This document shows, piece after piece, positions 27,477 to 36,996 of a DNA stretch of 64,000 bases. The first letter of the stretch is position 1, and the number at the start of each line of letters is the position of its first letter. Below the pieces are notes generated by a model. The model worked only from the letters and a program-made list of their open reading frames with translations. It was not told the origin of the DNA and made no database searches. A program made the translations under genes and the position numbers. Origin of the DNA: Pseudomonas sp. MM211 (lineage in GTDB: Bacteria > Pseudomonadota > Gammaproteobacteria > Pseudomonadales > Pseudomonadaceae); assembly GCF_020386635.1 (NCBI RefSeq), contig NZ_CP081942.1:1240001-1304000 (forward strand), written 5' to 3'.

Positions 27477-28130
27477 CTAGCGCAGCGACAGTACCGGCCA
27501 GCCACGCTTCTGCGCTTCGGCCAGCAGGTTCGGATCCGGGTCGACGGCCACTGGGCGGCTGACGCACTCCAGCAATGGCAGGTCGTTCATCGAGTCGCTG
27601 TAGAAGCTGGCACCGTCCAGGGTAAAGCCGTTTTCCTGCATCCAGCGATTGAGTCGGGTGACTTTGCCTTCCTTGAAGCAGGGCACATCGGTGGTACGTC
27701 CGGTGTAGCGGCCGTCGATCATCTCGCACTCGGTCGCCAGCAGCGTGTCGACGCCCAGGCGGGCGGCGATCGGCGCGGTGACGAAGCGGTTGGTGGCGGT
27801 GATGATCACCAGCTTGTCGCCAGCCGCACGGTGCTCGTCGAGCAGTGCCAGGCCCTTGGGCAGAATGATCGGCTCGATGCATTCGGCCATGAACTGCTCA
27901 TGCCAGGCATTGAGCTGCGCCATTTCGGTACGGCCGAAGATATCCAGGGTGAAGTTCAGGTAGTCGGTGATGTTCAGGCGCCCGGCCAGGTAATCCTGGT
28001 AGAAGGCATCGTTGCGGGCCTTGTAGGTCGCGCCATCGAGAATGCCGCGCTCGCACAGCCAGTCGCCCCAGGCGTGGTCGCTGTCGCCGCCGAGCAGGGT
28101 GTTGTCGAGATCGAATAAAGCCAAACGCAC
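27477..28130 (-). CDS. HAD-IB family hydrolase (SerB/GPH-like phosphatase)
   Basis: A 217-residue protein from the GTG at 28130, preceded by AGAGG; starting there gives the family N-terminus [17 protein letters not shown], whose two Asp residues are the nucleophile and general acid of HAD enzymes. [19 protein letters not shown] carries motif [19 protein letters not shown] the cap region and [15 protein letters not shown] motif IV with its metal-binding Asp pair. Subfamily IB includes phosphoserine and histidinol phosphatases. It is divergent from rppH as in P. aeruginosa (PA0335 beside PA0336), which supports orthology; the substrate is not known. Confidence 0.9.
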   Translation of the reverse strand: MRLALFDLDNTLLGGDSDHAWGDWLCERGILDGATYKARNDAFYQDYLAGRLNITDYLNFTLDIFGRTEMAQLNAWHEQFMAECIEPIILPKGLALLDEHRAAGDKLVIITATNRFVTAPIAARLGVDTLLATECEMIDGRYTGRTTDVPCFKEGKVTRLNRWMQENGFTLDGASFYSDSMNDLPLLECVSRPVAVDPDPNLLAEAQKRGWPVLSLR

Positions 28131-28307
28131 AGAGCCACCTCTTTTATACAGAGCCATGGAAGGCGCCAGAATAGCGGCTTTGCCTGGCTGGGGAAAACCT
28201 GATCGGGTGTCGCGACCGGCCTATTGCGAAGTCCCGTGCGGGCGCGTTGCCGCTGTCCCGAGCTTTGTGGAACAATGCTGGAATATGCGTTTACGAGGTT
28301 GTGTGCC

Positions 28308-28787
28308 GTGATCGATCCTGATGGTTTTCGCCCCAACGTCGGCATCATTCTCACCAATGATGTTGGCCAGGTGCTCTGGGCGCGTCGAATTAACCAGGAT
28401 GCCTGGCAGTTCCCGCAAGGTGGCATCAATGACCACGAGTCGCCGGAAGAGGCGTTGTACCGCGAACTGAACGAAGAAGTCGGTCTCGAGCAGCAGGATG
28501 TGAAAATTCTCGCCTGTACCCGGGGCTGGTTGAGGTATCGTCTGCCGCAGCGCCTGGTGCGCACGCACAGCCAACCGCTGTGTATCGGCCAGAAGCAAAA
28601 GTGGTTCCTGTTGCGCCTGACCGCCGATGAGCAGCGGGTGCGCATGGATCTGACCGGCAAGCCCGAGTTCGATGGCTGGCGCTGGGTCAGTTACTGGTAT
28701 CCGTTGGGGCAGGTGGTTACATTCAAGCGCGAGGTTTACCGTCGCGCGCTCAAGGAACTCGCACCGCGCCTGCTGGCACGGGACTAG
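28308..28787 (+). CDS. rppH: RNA pyrophosphohydrolase
   Basis: A 159-residue Nudix enzyme that removes pyrophosphate from the 5' end of mRNA and so starts decay. The start is a GTG at 28308 ([16 protein letters not shown]), with GAGG upstream; the frame is open further but this start gives the exact family N-terminus and length. The Nudix box is complete: GG at residues 37-38, the conserved Glu, then REL, EE and G in the spacing GX5EX7[20 protein letters not shown] and [13 protein letters not shown] are typical of RppH. ptsP follows 12 bases downstream, the usual rppH-ptsP operon. Confidence 0.97.
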   Translation: MIDPDGFRPNVGIILTNDVGQVLWARRINQDAWQFPQGGINDHESPEEALYRELNEEVGLEQQDVKILACTRGWLRYRLPQRLVRTHSQPLCIGQKQKWFLLRLTADEQRVRMDLTGKPEFDGWRWVSYWYPLGQVVTFKREVYRRALKELAPRLLARD

Positions 28788-28799
28788 GCAGGGTCAGGC

Positions 28800-31079
28800 A
28801 TGCTCAACACGCTGCGCAGGATTGTCCAGGAAGTCAACGCTGCCAAGGATCTCAAGGCGGCGCTGGGCATTATCGTGCAGCGTGTCAAAGAAGCCATGGG
28901 CACCCAGGTGTGCTCGGTTTACCTGCTCGACCCGGAGAGCAAGCGCTTCGTGCTGATGGCCACCGATGGCCTCAACAAGCGCTCGATCGGCAAGGTCAGC
29001 ATGGCGCCCAACGAAGGCCTGGTCGGCCTGGTTGGTACCCGTGAAGAGCCGCTGAACCTCGAAAACGCCTCCGAACACCCTCGTTACCGCTACTTCGCCG
29101 AGACGGGTGAGGAGCGCTATGCCTCTTTCCTCGGCTCACCGATCATCCACCACCGTCGAGTGATGGGCGTGCTGGTTGTGCAGCAGAAGGAGCGCCGCCA
29201 GTTCGACGAGGGTGAGGAAGCCTTCCTGGTGACCATGAGCGCGCAGCTCGCCGGGGTTATCGCCCACGCCGAGGCGACCGGCTCGATCCGCGGCCTTGGC
29301 AAGCAGGGCAAGGGCATTCAGGAAGCCAAGTTCGTCGGTGTGCCGGGCTCGCCCGGTGCTGCTGTCGGTACTGCGGTGGTGGTACTGCCGCCGGCCGATC
29401 TGGAGGTGGTACCCGACAGGGTCGTCACCGATATCGATGCCGAGCTGAAGCTGTTCAATAATGCGCTCGAAGGCGTGCGTGGCGACATGCGCAGCCTCTC
29501 GGAGCGCATGGCTACCCAGTTGCGTCCGGAAGAACGCGCGCTGTTTGACGTATACCTGATGATGCTCGAAGACGCCGCTCTCGGTAACGAAGTGGTTAAG
29601 ATCATCAAGACCGGCCAGTGGGCCCAGGGTGCGTTGCGCCAAGTGGTCAGCGAGCACATCAACCGCTTCGAGCTGATGGACGACGCCTACCTGCGCGAGC
29701 GTGCATCGGACGTACGTGACCTTGGTCGGCGCTTGCTCGCCTATCTGCAGCAGGCGCGGCAACAGACGCTGGTGTACCCGGACAACTGCATTCTGGTCGC
29801 CGAAGAACTGTCGCCCGCCATGCTTGGCGAAGTACCGGAAGGCAAGCTGGTCGGCCTGGTGTCGGTACAGGGCTCGGGCAACTCCCATGTGGCGATCTTC
29901 GCCCGTGCCATGGGCATTCCCACGGTCATGGGCGCGGTCGAGCTGCCGTATTCGAAGATCGATGGCATTCAGCTGATCGTCGACGGTTATCACGGCGAGG
30001 TGTTCACCAACCCCAGCGAGATCCTGCGCAAGCAGTATGTCGATGTGGTTGAGGAAGACCGCCAGCTCACCAAGGGCCTCGACGCCCTGCGTGCACTGCC
30101 CTGCGAGACCCTGGACGGCCACCACATGCCGTTGTGGGTCAACACTGGCCTGCTTGCCGATGTGGTACGGGCTCAGGAGCGTGGCGCCGAAGGCGTTGGC
30201 CTGTATCGCACCGAAGTGCCGTTCATGATGAAGGATCGTTTTCCCAGCGAGAAAGAACAGCTGGCGATCTACCGTGAACAACTGGCCGCTTTCCATCCGT
30301 TACCCGTGACCATGCGCACGCTGGATGTCGGTGGCGATAAAGCACTGAGCTATTTTCCGATCAAGGAAGAGAATCCCTTCCTCGGCTGGCGCGGTATCCG
30401 TGTAACCCTCGACCACCCGGAAATCTTCCTGGTGCAGGTGCGCGCCATGCTCAAGGCCAGCGAGGGTCTGGACAACCTGCGCATCCTGCTGCCGATGATT
30501 TCCGGTATCCAGGAGCTGGAGGAGTCGCTACACCTGATTCACCGCGCCTGGGGCGAAGTGCGCGACGAAGGCACCGATGTGCCACTGCCACCGATCGGCG
30601 TGATGATCGAGATTCCCGCCGCCGTCTACCAGACCCGCGACCTTGCTCGCCAGGTGGACTTCCTGTCGGTCGGCTCCAATGACCTGACTCAGTACCTGCT
30701 GGCCGTGGATCGCAACAACCCACGGGTCGCTGACCTTTACGACTTCCTTCACCCGGCGGTTTTGCAGGCGTTGACCAAGGTGGTCGAAGACGCCCATGCC
30801 GAAGGCAAACCGGTGAGCATTTGCGGCGAAATGGCCGGTGACCCGACTGCTGCGGTATTGCTGATGGCCATGGGCTTCGACAGCCTGTCGATGAACGCCA
30901 CCAACCTGCCCAAAGTGAAATGGCTGCTGCGCCAGATCAGCATGGCCAAGGCCAAGGATCTGCTCGGCCAGGTGATGCGCATCGACAACCCGCAGGTTAT
31001 CCACAGCACCCTGCAACTGGCCCTGCGCAACCTCGGCCTGGGCCGGATGATCAACCCGGCGTCGGATATTCAGGCTTAA
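28800..31079 (+). CDS. ptsP: Phosphoenolpyruvate-protein phosphotransferase, nitrogen PTS enzyme I (EI-Ntr)
   Basis: A 759-residue protein. A GAF domain (MLNTLRRIVQEVNAAKDL, about 1-150) precedes the enzyme I core. The core has the GVPGSPGAAVG start, the phospho-His in GSGNSHVAIFARAMGIPTV (near residue 365), and a PEP-binding barrel with GLYRTEVPFM, GWRGIRVTLDHP, SVGSNDLTQYLLAVDRNN and the catalytic Cys in SICGEMAGD. In pseudomonads EI-Ntr passes phosphate from PEP to NPr and then EIIA-Ntr to tie carbon/nitrogen state to regulation, polyhydroxyalkanoate or pigment production; the GAF domain senses glutamine. Confidence 0.97.
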   Translation: MLNTLRRIVQEVNAAKDLKAALGIIVQRVKEAMGTQVCSVYLLDPESKRFVLMATDGLNKRSIGKVSMAPNEGLVGLVGTREEPLNLENASEHPRYRYFAETGEERYASFLGSPIIHHRRVMGVLVVQQKERRQFDEGEEAFLVTMSAQLAGVIAHAEATGSIRGLGKQGKGIQEAKFVGVPGSPGAAVGTAVVVLPPADLEVVPDRVVTDIDAELKLFNNALEGVRGDMRSLSERMATQLRPEERALFDVYLMMLEDAALGNEVVKIIKTGQWAQGALRQVVSEHINRFELMDDAYLRERASDVRDLGRRLLAYLQQARQQTLVYPDNCILVAEELSPAMLGEVPEGKLVGLVSVQGSGNSHVAIFARAMGIPTVMGAVELPYSKIDGIQLIVDGYHGEVFTNPSEILRKQYVDVVEEDRQLTKGLDALRALPCETLDGHHMPLWVNTGLLADVVRAQERGAEGVGLYRTEVPFMMKDRFPSEKEQLAIYREQLAAFHPLPVTMRTLDVGGDKALSYFPIKEENPFLGWRGIRVTLDHPEIFLVQVRAMLKASEGLDNLRILLPMISGIQELEESLHLIHRAWGEVRDEGTDVPLPPIGVMIEIPAAVYQTRDLARQVDFLSVGSNDLTQYLLAVDRNNPRVADLYDFLHPAVLQALTKVVEDAHAEGKPVSICGEMAGDPTAAVLLMAMGFDSLSMNATNLPKVKWLLRQISMAKAKDLLGQVMRIDNPQVIHSTLQLALRNLGLGRMINPASDIQA

Positions 31080-31119
31080 CGCTCCTAGCAAGGCATAGCG
31101 GACCTTCGAGTTCCCCCGA

Positions 31120-31232
31120 GATCGTTCCTCACGCTCCGCGTGGGAATGCCTCTCGGACGCTCCGCGTCCGGTGTTGAATGCCAACATCCAGCGGCAGGGT
31201 GGGTCGGGCGGCGCTGCGCTTCAGCCCACCCA
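31120..31232. repeat. Intergenic hairpin repeats between ptsP and the NRDE gene
   Basis: A unit beginning GATCGTTCCTCACGC forms TTCC.CACGC/GCGTGGGAA and is followed by GGACGC-TCC-GCGTCC (31120-31169). Its first 30 bases occur again, identical and inverted, at 60731-60760. A second type of repeat (CAGGGTGGG...TTCAGCCCACCC, 31196-31232) follows and recurs at 34553. The stretch contains no gene and separates convergent ptsP and the NRDE-family gene. Confidence 0.75.
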
Positions 31233-31985
31233 TTGGTTTCCTGTCTCAAACCTCACTTCACCGATAGCCACCCCTTCTGCCCCGAAGCTGCGTTCGATCA
31301 ACTGCCGTGCTCCATCTGCATGGCTGAACAGCAGGGTGCTGGCACGGGTGCCATAATTGGCGCTGGCGATGAATACGCTGGCGAGCAGTCGTTCGGTATC
31401 GAGGCCGACGCCCGTATCTGGCAGTGCCGCGTCTTCAGGCTTCGCGGTATTGGCCAAAAGAGCGAACAGCGCTTCCTCATCGAGCGTCTCGAGGGCATCG
31501 ACAAGTGCGGCCTTGGCGCGCTGCAGCTTTGGCCATGGCGTATCCAGGTCGGCATTGGAAATGCCGTGGATGCCGGATGGCAAAGCTTTAGCCCGCCTGT
31601 TCTGGGAGTTGAAGTGCCACAGCTGCTGACGGTCACCAACCAGCAGGTTGAAGCCGCTGTAGTCATCCGCCTCGCTGCGAAGCTTGTCCAGAAAGGCTTC
31701 TGGCCCCAGATATCCCTGCAGAAAACGTAGTGGTAGCTCGCCTCGCGAGCGTGAGCCCTGAACCGCACGCGGATCACGAATGTTGGTGAGTGCTGCGAAG
31801 CGCCCCCCAGGGCCAATCCCCAGCCAGGTGCCGCCGGCCTGCAGGTCACGCCCGGCGATCAGCCCCGGTGTCTCCGGCCACTCGGCCAGGGCTGCGGTAG
31901 GGCGGGCATAGAACTCATCGCGATTGGCGGCGACCAGCAGCGGCAGGGCGTGACCGGGGCGCCAGGCGAGGACGATCAGGCACAT
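31221..31985 (-). CDS. NRDE family protein (TANGO2-like)
   Basis: A 254-residue protein beginning MCLIVLAWRPGHALPLLVAA, with the defining NRDE tetrapeptide at residues 21-24 (AANRDEFYARPT) and the following GGTWLGIGPGGRFAALTN. The N-terminal Cys2 is conserved in the family and may act as an Ntn-type nucleophile after Met removal. Eukaryotic TANGO2 is linked to heme or lipid handling; bacterial HtpA-type homologues have been linked to heme trafficking. The gene is convergent with ptsP and divergent from the TauE/SafE gene. Confidence 0.9.
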   Translation of the reverse strand: MCLIVLAWRPGHALPLLVAANRDEFYARPTAALAEWPETPGLIAGRDLQAGGTWLGIGPGGRFAALTNIRDPRAVQGSRSRGELPLRFLQGYLGPEAFLDKLRSEADDYSGFNLLVGDRQQLWHFNSQNRRAKALPSGIHGISNADLDTPWPKLQRAKAALVDALETLDEEALFALLANTAKPEDAALPDTGVGLDTERLLASVFIASANYGTRASTLLFSHADGARQLIERSFGAEGVAIGEVRFETGNQWVG

Positions 31986-32152
31986 AGGCGCCCCTCATGC
32001 GTCATATTGCAGGTGATAGGCTGGACGAGGACGTTGGGCACAGCGGCTATCTCATCGAATAAAGCACCACTGTACGCAACGCCACCAATCGTCGTGAAGT
32101 AGAGTGCATCGCTGGCTTCCGTTACCATGCCGCATTGCTTTGCGGTGACATC

Positions 32153-32935
32153 ATGGTCTTCCTACTCTACATACTGCTCGGTGCCGCGGCAGGCCTGTTG
32201 GCTGGGCTGTTTGGCGTGGGTGGCGGCATGATCATCGTGCCGGTGCTGATCTTCAGCTTCACTGCTCAGGGCTTCGATACGTCCGTGTTGACCCACATGG
32301 CAGTAGGTACTTCGCTGGCTACCATCCTGTTCACCTCGATCAATGCCGTGCGCGAGCATCACAGCCGTGGTGCCGTACGCTGGCGGCTGTTCGTCTGGCT
32401 GACCGTGGGTATCGTGCTGGGCTCGGCGCTTGGTGCGTTGACCGCCGATTCCATCGACGGCCAGGTATTGCAGAAGATCATCGGCGTATTCGCCCTGTGC
32501 GTCGCCCTGCAACTCGCTCTGGATCTCAAACCCAAGGCCAGCCGTGATGTGCCCGGCAAGGCTGGCCTGGGCGTTGCCGGTGGCGTGATCGGCTGGGCTT
32601 CGGCGATCATCGGTATCGGTGGTGGATCGCTGACCGTGCCGTTCCTGACCTGGCGCGGCGTGTCCGTGCAGCAGGCGGTGGCGACGTCTTCGGCATGCGG
32701 CTGGCCCATCGCGGCTGCCGGTGCCCTCAGTTATCTGTGGCTGGGCTGGGGCGACGCGCGTCTGCCTGGCTGGAGCCTGGGTTATGTTTATTTGCCTGCG
32801 CTGCTGGGCATCGCGTTGACCAGCGTGTTTTTCGCGCGCACCGGTGCACGCCTGGCCCATCGTTTATCGCCGCGGGTGCTCAAGCGCCTGTTCGCCTTGC
32901 TGTTGTTCATCGTCGGCCTGAATTTTCTGTTGTGA
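32153..32935 (+). CDS. TauE/SafE-family membrane permease
   Basis: A 260-residue integral membrane protein from the ATG at 32153 (MVFLLYILLGAAAGLLAGLF). The duplicated motif is clear: GLFGVGGGMIIVPVLI in the first half and IIGIGGGSLTVPFLTW in the second, with about eight helices. The family exports or imports sulfite, sulfoacetate and other small anions. The gene lies 9 bases upstream of lgt, in the order I recall from P. aeruginosa (PA0340-lgt-thyA), so the three probably form an operon. The substrate cannot be inferred from this position. Confidence 0.92.
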   Translation: MVFLLYILLGAAAGLLAGLFGVGGGMIIVPVLIFSFTAQGFDTSVLTHMAVGTSLATILFTSINAVREHHSRGAVRWRLFVWLTVGIVLGSALGALTADSIDGQVLQKIIGVFALCVALQLALDLKPKASRDVPGKAGLGVAGGVIGWASAIIGIGGGSLTVPFLTWRGVSVQQAVATSSACGWPIAAAGALSYLWLGWGDARLPGWSLGYVYLPALLGIALTSVFFARTGARLAHRLSPRVLKRLFALLLFIVGLNFLL

Positions 32936-32944
32936 GGAATCCTG

Positions 32945-33745
32945 ATGCTGCCCTACCCGAATATTGATCCGGTCGCCCTCGACCTGGGCTTTCTGCAGAT
33001 CCACTGGTACGGCCTGATGTACCTGGTTGGCATTGGCGGTGCCTGGTTCCTTGCCTCGCGGCGCCTGAACGCCTTCGATCCGACCTGGAGCAAGGAGAAA
33101 CTCTCCGACCTGGTGTTCTGGGTGGCCATGGGCGTGATTCTCGGTGGCCGTCTTGGCTATGTGCTGTTCTACGATCTGCCGGCCTATATCGCCAACCCGC
33201 TGCTGATCCTCGAAGTGTGGAAGGGCGGCATGTCGTTCCACGGTGGCCTGATCGGCGTGATGCTGGCCACCCTGTGGTTCGCCAAGCGCAACGGCAAGAG
33301 CTTCTTCGAACTGATGGACTTCATCGCCCCGCTGGTGCCGATCGGCCTGGGCGCCGGGCGTATCGGCAACTTTATCAACGGCGAGCTGTGGGGCAAGGTC
33401 ACCGACGTGCCTTGGGCCATGGTCTTCCCGACTGGCGGGCCGGAGCCGCGTCATCCGTCGCAGCTCTACCAGTTCGCGCTGGAGGGTGTGGCGCTGTTCG
33501 TGATCCTCTGGTTCTACTCGCGCAAACCGCGGCCGACCATGGCGGTCTCCGGTCTGTTCGCGGTGTGCTACGGCATCTTCCGCTTCATCGTCGAACTCGT
33601 CCGCGTACCGGACGCTCAGCTCGGCTACCTCGCATGGGGCTGGCTGACCATGGGCCAGGTGCTGTGCATCCCGATGATCCTCGCCGGCCTGGGCGTGATG
33701 GCCTACGCCTACAAACGCCAGGCTGCCCAGGAGGTCGCGCAATGA
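32945..33745 (+). CDS. lgt: Prolipoprotein diacylglyceryl transferase
   Basis: A 266-residue inner-membrane enzyme that adds diacylglycerol from phosphatidylglycerol to the lipobox Cys of prolipoproteins. The essential His lies in [15 protein letters not shown] near residue 100, and the Lgt signature [16 protein letters not shown] is complete. [19 protein letters not shown] is the conserved later block. GAGGAATCC precedes the ATG. The stop overlaps the thyA ATG as ATGA (33742-33745), so the two are translationally coupled. Confidence 0.97.
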   Translation: MLPYPNIDPVALDLGFLQIHWYGLMYLVGIGGAWFLASRRLNAFDPTWSKEKLSDLVFWVAMGVILGGRLGYVLFYDLPAYIANPLLILEVWKGGMSFHGGLIGVMLATLWFAKRNGKSFFELMDFIAPLVPIGLGAGRIGNFINGELWGKVTDVPWAMVFPTGGPEPRHPSQLYQFALEGVALFVILWFYSRKPRPTMAVSGLFAVCYGIFRFIVELVRVPDAQLGYLAWGWLTMGQVLCIPMILAGLGVMAYAYKRQAAQEVAQ

Positions 33746-34537
33746 AACAGTACCTCGACCTGATGCGTCACGTGCGTGAGAACGGCACTTTCAAGGCAGA
33801 CCGCACCGGCACCGGCACCTACAGCGTGTTCGCCCACCAGATGCGTTTCGACCTGGCCGACGGCTTTCCCCTGGTGACCACCAAGAAGTGCCACCTGCGC
33901 TCGATCATTCACGAGTTGCTGTGGTTTCTGCAGGGCGACACCAACATCAAGTACCTGAAGGACAACGGCGTACGCATCTGGGACGAGTGGGCTGACGAAA
34001 ACGGCGACCTCGGCCCGGTATACGGCTACCAGTGGCGCAATTGGCCGGCGCCGAACGGCGAGTCGATCGACCAGATCAGCAAGCTGATCGAGATGATCAA
34101 AAAGAACCCGGACTCGCGCCGCCTGATTGTCTCCGCCTGGAACCCGGCGCTGGTCGAGCAGATGGCCCTGCCGCCGTGCCATGCGCTCTTCCAGTTCTAC
34201 GTCGCCGACGGCAAGCTCAGCTGCCAGCTGTACCAGCGCTCGGCAGACATTTTCCTGGGCGTTCCCTTCAACATCGCCAGCTATGCGCTGCTGACGTTGA
34301 TGGTGGCCCAGGTCTGCGGCCTGCAACCGGGCGAGTTCATCTGGACGGGCGGCGACTGCCACTTGTACGCCAACCACCTGGAGCAGACCGACCTGCAACT
34401 GACCCGCGAGCCCCTGCCGCTGCCGACCATGAAGCTCAACCCCGAGGTGAAGGGACCTGTTCGCCTTCCGTTTCGAGGATTTCGAATTGGTCGGCTACGA
34501 AGCACACCCGCACATCAAGGCGCCGGTCGCGGTCTGA
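33742..34537 (+). CDS. thyA: Thymidylate synthase, frame disrupted 27 codons before the end
   Basis: The enzyme methylates dUMP to dTMP using methylenetetrahydrofolate. Residues 1-237 are normal: [15 protein letters not shown], the catalytic Cys in [13 protein letters not shown], and [19 protein letters not shown]. After NPEVK the frame leaves the family sequence. Removing one G from GGG at 34452-34454 restores [20 protein letters not shown] to the canonical APVAV end and a stop at 34535-34537, giving 264 residues, exactly the E. coli length. As written the frame runs on to 34692. The C-terminal residues close over the active site in this family, so the read-through protein should be inactive. 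A consensus error is the likeliest cause for a gene this important. Confidence 0.93.
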
Positions 34538-34552
34538 CCCAGGCGGTCACTC

Positions 34553-34706
34553 GTAGGGTGGGCCGGGCGGCGATCCGCTTCAGCCCACCAATGCCCGCCC
34601 ATCCAACGATGCATTCAAGGAGCGCCGGTCTAGAACGATCGCTTCCGGAGCAGCTCGGGATAGGGTGGCTTGGCTGGTCTGCGGTGGGCTGAAGCCCACC
34701 CTACGG
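34553..34706. repeat. Inverted pair of GGGTGGGC...GCCCACC intergenic repeats
   Basis: GTAGGGTGGGCCGGGC...CTTCAGCCCACCA at 34553-34592 is followed about 85 bases later by GCGGTGGGCTGAAGCCCACC at 34681-34700 and CTACGG. Each part is a short palindrome and together they can fold on each other. Related units are at 31196. They occupy the gap between thyA and the next convergent gene. Confidence 0.65.
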
Positions 34707-34753
34707 CTAAGTAGCACGGCGCTGAGCGAAGCGATGCCCGGCAGATGGCACGC

Positions 34754-35083
34754 TCACTTGCGTAACGAAAAACGCTCGGCGATCTCTTCGACGAGCTCAC
34801 TCGGGCCGCTGAGTTTCCACTCGAACCAGTTGTCCCACTCCAGCCTCAGCTCATCCAGGCCGCGGCGCAGTCGGTAGCTGTCGTAATCGATACCCTTGTC
34901 GAACGCCATTGGGCTGTACTGCGCGACCTGCCGCCAGCCCTCGGCCTTGAGGCTTTCTAGCATCCGGTTGCCGACTTCGGTTTCGATATTCTCCAGGGTG
35001 ACGTGATCGGCCGTGCACACCGGCTGACGCTCGAGCCAGCGCCTTTCCAGCCACTGGCGAAGCCTTTTTATCGCCTCCGTCAT
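34754..35083 (-). CDS. Conserved hypothetical protein, 109 residues
   Basis: A small basic/acidic soluble protein (MTEAIKRLRQWLERRWLERQ) with no signal peptide or membrane segment. The middle contains ENIETEVGNRMLESLKAEGW and YDSYRLRRGLDELRLEWDNW, predicted helix and strand with many Trp and Arg residues. I do not recognise a family. The ATG at 35083 overlaps the stop codon of the LysR-type gene (ATGA, 35080-35083) once that gene's frameshift is corrected, so it is likely co-translated with the regulator. Confidence 0.7.
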   Translation of the reverse strand: MTEAIKRLRQWLERRWLERQPVCTADHVTLENIETEVGNRMLESLKAEGWRQVAQYSPMAFDKGIDYDSYRLRRGLDELRLEWDNWFEWKLSGPSELVEEIAERFSLRK

Positions 35084-36002
35084 ATCGACGGCCCCTTGCC
35101 CAGCCCCTCGGCGAGGTGGTCGATCAGCACCCGCAGCTTGGGCGGCAGGTGGCGGGTCGGGTGGTAGAGAATCCACGCGGTGCCCTGGTAGGGCCGGTGT
35201 AGCGCCACTGGGGCAGCACGCGCACCAGCTCTCCACTGGCCAGTGACGCCGCGGCCGTGAAGTGCGGCAGGCAAGTGATGCCCAGATGCTGGAGCGCAGC
35301 GTTCAGGCGTACTTCGCTGTGGTTGCTGGCGAAGCGGCTGCTCACCGCCACCACGCATTGTTCCGGACCGTTGCTGAAATGCCAGCGGTGGTCGTCCGGC
35401 GTTTCGTCCAGATACAGGCAGTCATGACGTACCAGCTCGCTGGGGTGCTGGGGCATGCCGTGGCGTTGCAGATAGGTGGGGCTCGCACACAGCAACTGTT
35501 GGACATTGCACAGCGGCCGTCCTGCCAGGGTGGGCGGCGGCTGGTCGGTGATGCTCACCAGCAGGTCGAACTGATCGCTGATCAAGTCCGGGCTGCGGTC
35601 GCTGAGGTTGAGGCTGATATCCACCTCCGGGTAGCGCTGCAAGAAGTCGTTGATCAGCGGCATGACCAGAAAGCGCCCAAAGGCCTTGGGCACGCTCAGG
35701 CGAACCCGTCCGCGCGGTTGGCTCATCAGTCGCTCGCCCACATCCAGGGCTGCCTGGGCGGCGTAGAGCATGTCCTTGCAGCGTTCGAACACTTCGCTGC
35801 CCGCTTCACTCAGGCGCAGACGGCGGGTGGTGCGCTCCAGCAAGCGCACACCGAGGGTCTGTTCGAGGTGGGCGATCTGTCGGCTCACCGCTGACGCCGT
35901 GCTGCCTTGCTGGCGGGCAGCGGCAGAGAAGCTCCCCGCCTCGACGACGCGCACGAAGATGGCCAGATAGGGAAGTAGCTGTGGTGTGAGATTCGTGCGC
36001 AT
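35080..36002 (-). CDS. LysR-family transcriptional regulator, frame disrupted near the C-terminus
   Basis: The N-terminal winged helix-turn-helix (FVRVVEAGSFSAAARQQGST, ASAVSRQIAHLEQTLGVRLL) and the substrate-binding domain are normal to LPQWRYTGP near residue 270. There the frame changes. The expected ending YQGTAWILYHPTRHLPPKL continues in another frame to a TGA at 35080; adding one G to GGG at 35191-35193 (plus strand) restores it and gives about 306 residues, a usual LysR length. Uncorrected, the frame ends at 35124. It is divergent from the EamA gene, the usual arrangement for a LysR protein and its target. Confidence 0.88.
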
Positions 36003-36093
36003 GGGGAACAGGTCTTGTTCGGGATGGGTGGATTATCACGCTGAGAGACGCAATGGACAATGTGCTTCCCGCCGATTTCCAGGAAACACCGCC

Positions 36094-36975
36094 ATGTCCA
36101 CGCTGATAAGCCGTTCCCCTTCCCGCCTGTTGCAGGCCAGCGATCTGCTGCTCCTGCTGGTCGCGCTCGTCTGGGGTACCAGCTACGGCGTGGCCAAGCA
36201 GGCGCTGGTCTTCTATCCCGTGCTCGGTTTTCTCGCCGTGCGTTTCTGCCTGACCTTTCTGATTCTGCTGCCGCAGTTGCGCGGCGAGGGACGCCAGGCC
36301 TGGGCGCCGGGCATTCCGCTCGGCGGTGTGATGCTGGCCATCTTCCTGTGCGAAACCTATGGCGTGCTGCACACCTCTGCCAGCAATGCGGCGTTTCTGA
36401 TCAGCCTGTGCGTGGTCATCACCCCGTTCGTCGAGTGGCTGATGTTCGACCGCCGGCCAGACTCGCGCCTGCTGCCAGCGGTTGCGTTGTCGCTGTTCGG
36501 CACCTGGCTGCTAAGCGGCGGCGTCGATCTGCAATTCAACCTGGGTGACGGCCTGATGCTGGTGGCGGCGCTGCTGCGCGCCGTACTGGTCTGCCTGACC
36601 GGCAAGCTCACCGCCCACACTCAGGTTCCCGCACTGGCGCTGACGGCGGTGCAGACCGGGGTGATTGGTCTCGGCTGTTTGTTACTGGGAGCGATCTTCC
36701 TGCCAGGCGGGTTGCCCGCGCTGCCGGTGGAGCCGGCGTTCTGGATCGGCACCTTGTATCTGGTGCTGTTCGCCACGCTGTTCGCGTTCTTCGTGCAGAA
36801 CTACGCACTGCGCCGCAGCAGCCCAACGCGGGTGTCGCTGTTGATGGGCAGCGAGCCGTTGTTCGGGGCGCTGTTCGCCGTGCTGTGGCTCAGTGAGGAG
36901 CTGAGTGTGCAGGCCTGGATCGGTGGCTTGCTGATCGTGGCGGCAACGCTGTGGACGAGCTTGCTCAGGCGTTGA
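36094..36975 (+). CDS. EamA-family drug/metabolite transporter (DMT superfamily)
   Basis: A 293-residue membrane protein with ten hydrophobic segments in two EamA repeats: LLLLLVALVWGTSYGVAKQA starts the first, LMLVAALLRAVLVCLTGKLT the second, and SLLMGSEPLFGALFAVLWLS the conserved end. The ATG at 36094 follows AGGAAACACC; upstream in-frame Met codons give no membrane-compatible start. The family exports amino acids, nucleosides or drugs. It is divergent from a LysR-family gene 91 bases away, which probably controls it; the inducer and cargo are not evident. Confidence 0.9.
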   Translation: MSTLISRSPSRLLQASDLLLLLVALVWGTSYGVAKQALVFYPVLGFLAVRFCLTFLILLPQLRGEGRQAWAPGIPLGGVMLAIFLCETYGVLHTSASNAAFLISLCVVITPFVEWLMFDRRPDSRLLPAVALSLFGTWLLSGGVDLQFNLGDGLMLVAALLRAVLVCLTGKLTAHTQVPALALTAVQTGVIGLGCLLLGAIFLPGGLPALPVEPAFWIGTLYLVLFATLFAFFVQNYALRRSSPTRVSLLMGSEPLFGALFAVLWLSEELSVQAWIGGLLIVAATLWTSLLRR

Positions 36976-36996
36976 AGGGCATCGTGGCGATGCCAT

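Noticed and set aside
34455..34692. A real C-terminal extension of thymidylate synthase
   Set aside because: The extra residues are low-complexity translation of an intergenic repeat, while the canonical C-terminus and stop are present one frame away.
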